A DNA stretch of 64,000 nucleotides from Dissulfurispira thermophila (GTDB lineage: Bacteria > Nitrospirota > Thermodesulfovibrionia > Thermodesulfovibrionales > Dissulfurispiraceae), in NCBI RefSeq assembly GCF_014701235.1, contig NZ_AP022873.1, positions 682,001 through 746,000 on the forward strand. Direction: 5' to 3'. The position numbers and the translations under genes are program-made. Below, in pieces: positions 61,962 to 64,000 of the stretch (position 1 is the first letter of the stretch; each line of letters begins with the position of its first letter). The notes under the pieces were generated by a model. It saw only the letters and a list, made by a program, of their open reading frames with translations. It ran no database searches and was not told the origin of the DNA.

Positions 61962-63359
61962 TTGATGGTAGATGATACGATTTTACAAAAACTTATAAAA
62001 AAGGCACTTTCCAATGGTGGTGAATATGCTGATATATTTATAGAACACAGAAAATCTACAGCTATTCAACTTGAGGATGACAAGATAGAAAAGGTTATCG
62101 CGGGTTCTATTGTAGGTATCGGCATCAGACTTATATACAAAGCCAAGACTGCTTATGCATACAGCAATGATCTTTCTGAAAGTGTGCTTATGGATATTGC
62201 TGACACAGTTAGTAAAGCAGCGGCAGATGCTGAGAGGGATATTGTTGTGAATATGAAGAGGAGATACCCTGAAACTACATTTATTATAAAGAAGTATCCT
62301 GAAACAGTCCCTGTATCAGAGAAAATTGCCCTTGTTAAGATTGGAAATGATACTGCAAGAAAGTTCGATCCAAAAATTAAACAGGTTAATATAATGTACA
62401 AAGATTCTATGCAGAAGATTAAGATATATACATCAGAGGGCTTTGTGTCTGAAGACGAAAGGGTCTACACACTGGGAGTAGTGCAAGTGATTGCTGCAGA
62501 TGGAGAGATAATTCAGACAGGGTATGAGCCTGTCAGTGGACTGATGGGTTACGAACTCTTTGATGAAAATCCTATTGATATGGTTGCTCTTAAGGCTGCA
62601 CAAAGGGCAGTGATGATGCTCAGAGCAAAAAGGGCACCCGGCGGGAGGATGTCTGTTGTTATTTCCTCCGAGGCAGGAGGTACCATGGTTCATGAGGCAA
62701 TCGGGCATGGACTTGAGGCTGACTTAGCCCAACAAGGGCTTTCTGTATATTCAAGAAAGGTCGGTCAACAGGTAGCTTCTGCTGCAGTTACAGTTATAGA
62801 TGACGCAACCCTTCCTAACAAAAGGGGGTCTTTTTCTTTTGATGACGAAGGAACTCCATCCAGAAGGAATATTCTCGTAAAGGAAGGAATATTGCAAGGC
62901 TATATGTATGATAAGTACACAGCCATGATTGACGGGACTTTGTCCACAGGTAATGGCAGGAGAGAATCTTACGAGCATAAACCTGTCCCAAGAATGACTA
63001 ATACATTTATAGCTCCGGGAAAGCTCTCTTGCGATGAGATTATTGCATCAGTGAACAAGGGCTTGATGGTCAAAAAAATGGGTGGGGGACAGGTAAATAC
63101 AGTGACAGGTGATTTTGTATTTGAGGTTCAAGAAGGATATATTATCGAAAATGGAATGGTCGGTGAACCTGTAAGAGGTGCAACCCTTATTGGTAACGGT
63201 CCTGAGATTTTAATGTCTATAGATATGGTTGCATCTGATATCGGATTCTCTGTGGGCACTTGCGGAAAGGATGGACAAGGCGTGCCTGTATCTGATGCCA
63301 TGCCTACCATTAGAATTCCAGAAATGGTAGTAGGAGGTGAGATTAGCTCAATATCTTAA
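61962..63359 (+). CDS. tldD: TldD metalloprotease
   Basis: The 465-residue protein of the TldD/PmbA family has the zinc motif HEAIGHGLEAD near residue 243, with the third ligand in the C-terminal GTCGKDGQGVPVSDA region. TldD pairs with TldE (PmbA) to degrade unfolded peptides and mature some RiPPs. Here tldE is not adjacent. GGAGG lies about 8 bases upstream; the start could be ATG 61965. The Leu-rich N-terminal domain (DIFIEHRKSTAIQLEDDKIEKV) is typical. Confidence 0.94.
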   Translation: MMVDDTILQKLIKKALSNGGEYADIFIEHRKSTAIQLEDDKIEKVIAGSIVGIGIRLIYKAKTAYAYSNDLSESVLMDIADTVSKAAADAERDIVVNMKRRYPETTFIIKKYPETVPVSEKIALVKIGNDTARKFDPKIKQVNIMYKDSMQKIKIYTSEGFVSEDERVYTLGVVQVIAADGEIIQTGYEPVSGLMGYELFDENPIDMVALKAAQRAVMMLRAKRAPGGRMSVVISSEAGGTMVHEAIGHGLEADLAQQGLSVYSRKVGQQVASAAVTVIDDATLPNKRGSFSFDDEGTPSRRNILVKEGILQGYMYDKYTAMIDGTLSTGNGRRESYEHKPVPRMTNTFIAPGKLSCDEIIASVNKGLMVKKMGGGQVNTVTGDFVFEVQEGYIIENGMVGEPVRGATLIGNGPEILMSIDMVASDIGFSVGTCGKDGQGVPVSDAMPTIRIPEMVVGGEISSIS

Positions 63360-63497
63360 CATTAGCCTTAACCTACCTTTATTTGGTGTGGTAAATATTA
63401 CACACAATTGAAATTAATCAACACCTTTAATTTTCTATCCTTTTGTTTTGTATAAGTATTTATAATGGCATGTTATTTGCAAGCATTAAAATCCATA
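63360..63497. other. tldD-lpxC intergenic with candidate -10
   Basis: AGCCTTAACCT (63364 on) resembles the AAGGTTAA words at 17745. TATAAT at 63461-63466 lies 31 bases before the lpxC ATG, but no convincing -35 lies at the right distance. No terminator hairpin is seen. Confidence 0.35.
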
Positions 63498-64000
63498 ATG
63501 AGACTCCAGAGGACAATAAAAAAAGAGACTACCTTCTATGGTATTGGTCTGCATACAGGCAAGTACGCAACAGTGAAGCTGAAACCTGCCTCCAGAGATA
63601 CAGGCATAATTTTCTACCGAGTAGATAAGGGTGCAATAATTCGAGCAAATATAGGTTCTGTTATTGACACGGCTTTTGCTACAACAATAGGTTTTGTTAA
63701 TGGTTCTGATGTGGTAAAGATAAAGACAGTAGAGCATCTGCTTGCTGCTATAGCTGGTCTTGGGATAGATAACCTTATTGTTGAAGTTGACGGACCTGAA
63801 ATTCCGATACTGGATGGAAGTTCTACACAGCTTGTTGGAATTATATTAGATGCAGGTATAGCAAAACAAGGTAAGAAGATGCCCTATATAAAGATAAAAA
63901 AACCTATTGTTTATGAGGATGCATATTCAAGGATTATAGTATTGCCATACGACGGCGTAAGAATATCGTACTGTATAAACTTCGGGCACCGAATACTAGG
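63498..64000 (+). CDS. lpxC: UDP-3-O-acyl-N-acetylglucosamine deacetylase (partial)
   Basis: Catalyses the committed step of lipid A synthesis. The visible ~167 residues have RTIKKETTFYGIGLHTGK, AFATTIGF, KTVEHLLAAIAGLGIDNLIVE (zinc-binding His in VEHLLAA) and GPEIPILDGSS. The gene runs off the right end of the window. No Shine-Dalgarno is evident; TATAAT at 63461-63466 is a candidate -10. It is good evidence for a lipopolysaccharide outer membrane. Confidence 0.95.
   Translation, partial: MRLQRTIKKETTFYGIGLHTGKYATVKLKPASRDTGIIFYRVDKGAIIRANIGSVIDTAFATTIGFVNGSDVVKIKTVEHLLAAIAGLGIDNLIVEVDGPEIPILDGSSTQLVGIILDAGIAKQGKKMPYIKIKKPIVYEDAYSRIIVLPYDGVRISYCINFGHRIL

Overview
The window reads as chromosome of a moderately AT-rich diderm bacterium. 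The start of lpxC (lipid A synthesis), the lipoprotein peptidase gene lspA, rlpA and glmU argue for an outer membrane. A periplasmic triheme cytochrome, ThyX, TrmFO, GatCAB and an ADP-forming acyl-CoA ligase next to a 2-oxoacid dehydrogenase suggest an anaerobe or facultative anaerobe. Nitrospirota or a related sulfur/metal-cycling lineage is my guess from gene content only; no rRNA gene is present to settle it. I found no rRNA, tRNA or CRISPR array.

Layout. (1) 1-6551 is accessory DNA: a frameshifted IS256-type transposase remnant, a Xer-like tyrosine recombinase, and an integron-like array in which two passenger units (a GmrSD/DUF262 restriction gene; then decayed lipoproteins plus hicBA) each end at an attC-like hairpin that begins right after the last stop codon. 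An IS1380-type element with an internally deleted transposase follows. (2) 6552-14335 carries gatA, a MazG-like pyrophosphohydrolase, a single-chain type ISP/IIG restriction-modification enzyme lodged between gatA and gatB, gatB and a triheme cytochrome. (3) 14328-22441 is mostly housekeeping: ilvE, trmFO, xerC, hslVU, rlpA, argB, then a 3'-truncated nfo and a radC stub. (4) 22438-28367 is a second single-chain restriction-modification gene split by an intact-looking IS21 element with a 6-bp target duplication. (5) 28506-40906 holds ileS, lspA, 2-oxoacid dehydrogenase E1alpha/E1beta/E2, and the alpha and beta subunits of an ADP-forming acyl-CoA ligase separated by a polar amino acid ABC importer. 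(6) 40896-51411 holds thyX, a membrane protease, hisB, hisC, an inositol-monophosphatase-like gene, a three-domain acyl-activating/ACP/acyltransferase protein, unknown genes, a short-chain dehydrogenase and bioD. (7) 51412-53481 is a graveyard of truncated genes around a live-looking toxin-antitoxin pair. (8) 53482-64000 is a minus-strand run yebC-DUF502-glmU-glmS-pcrA-gatC-panD, then mtnP, tldD and the start of lpxC.

Three themes run through the window. First, mobile and defence genes sit in or against housekeeping operons and several have decayed. Second, degenerate short word repeats (GGTGAA, GGCAAAG, GGACAGA, CAGAAGA and their complements) recur between genes and also inside coding sequences in frame; they supply the RlpA signal peptide, the probable xerC ribosome-binding site and the PanD C-terminus. 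Third, several genes (ileS, ilvE, hisC, the IMPase gene, perhaps mtnP) have promoter-like boxes ending 5-9 bases before the start codon with no Shine-Dalgarno, which suggests leaderless mRNAs; hisC and the IMPase gene appear to share one palindromic -35 hexamer.
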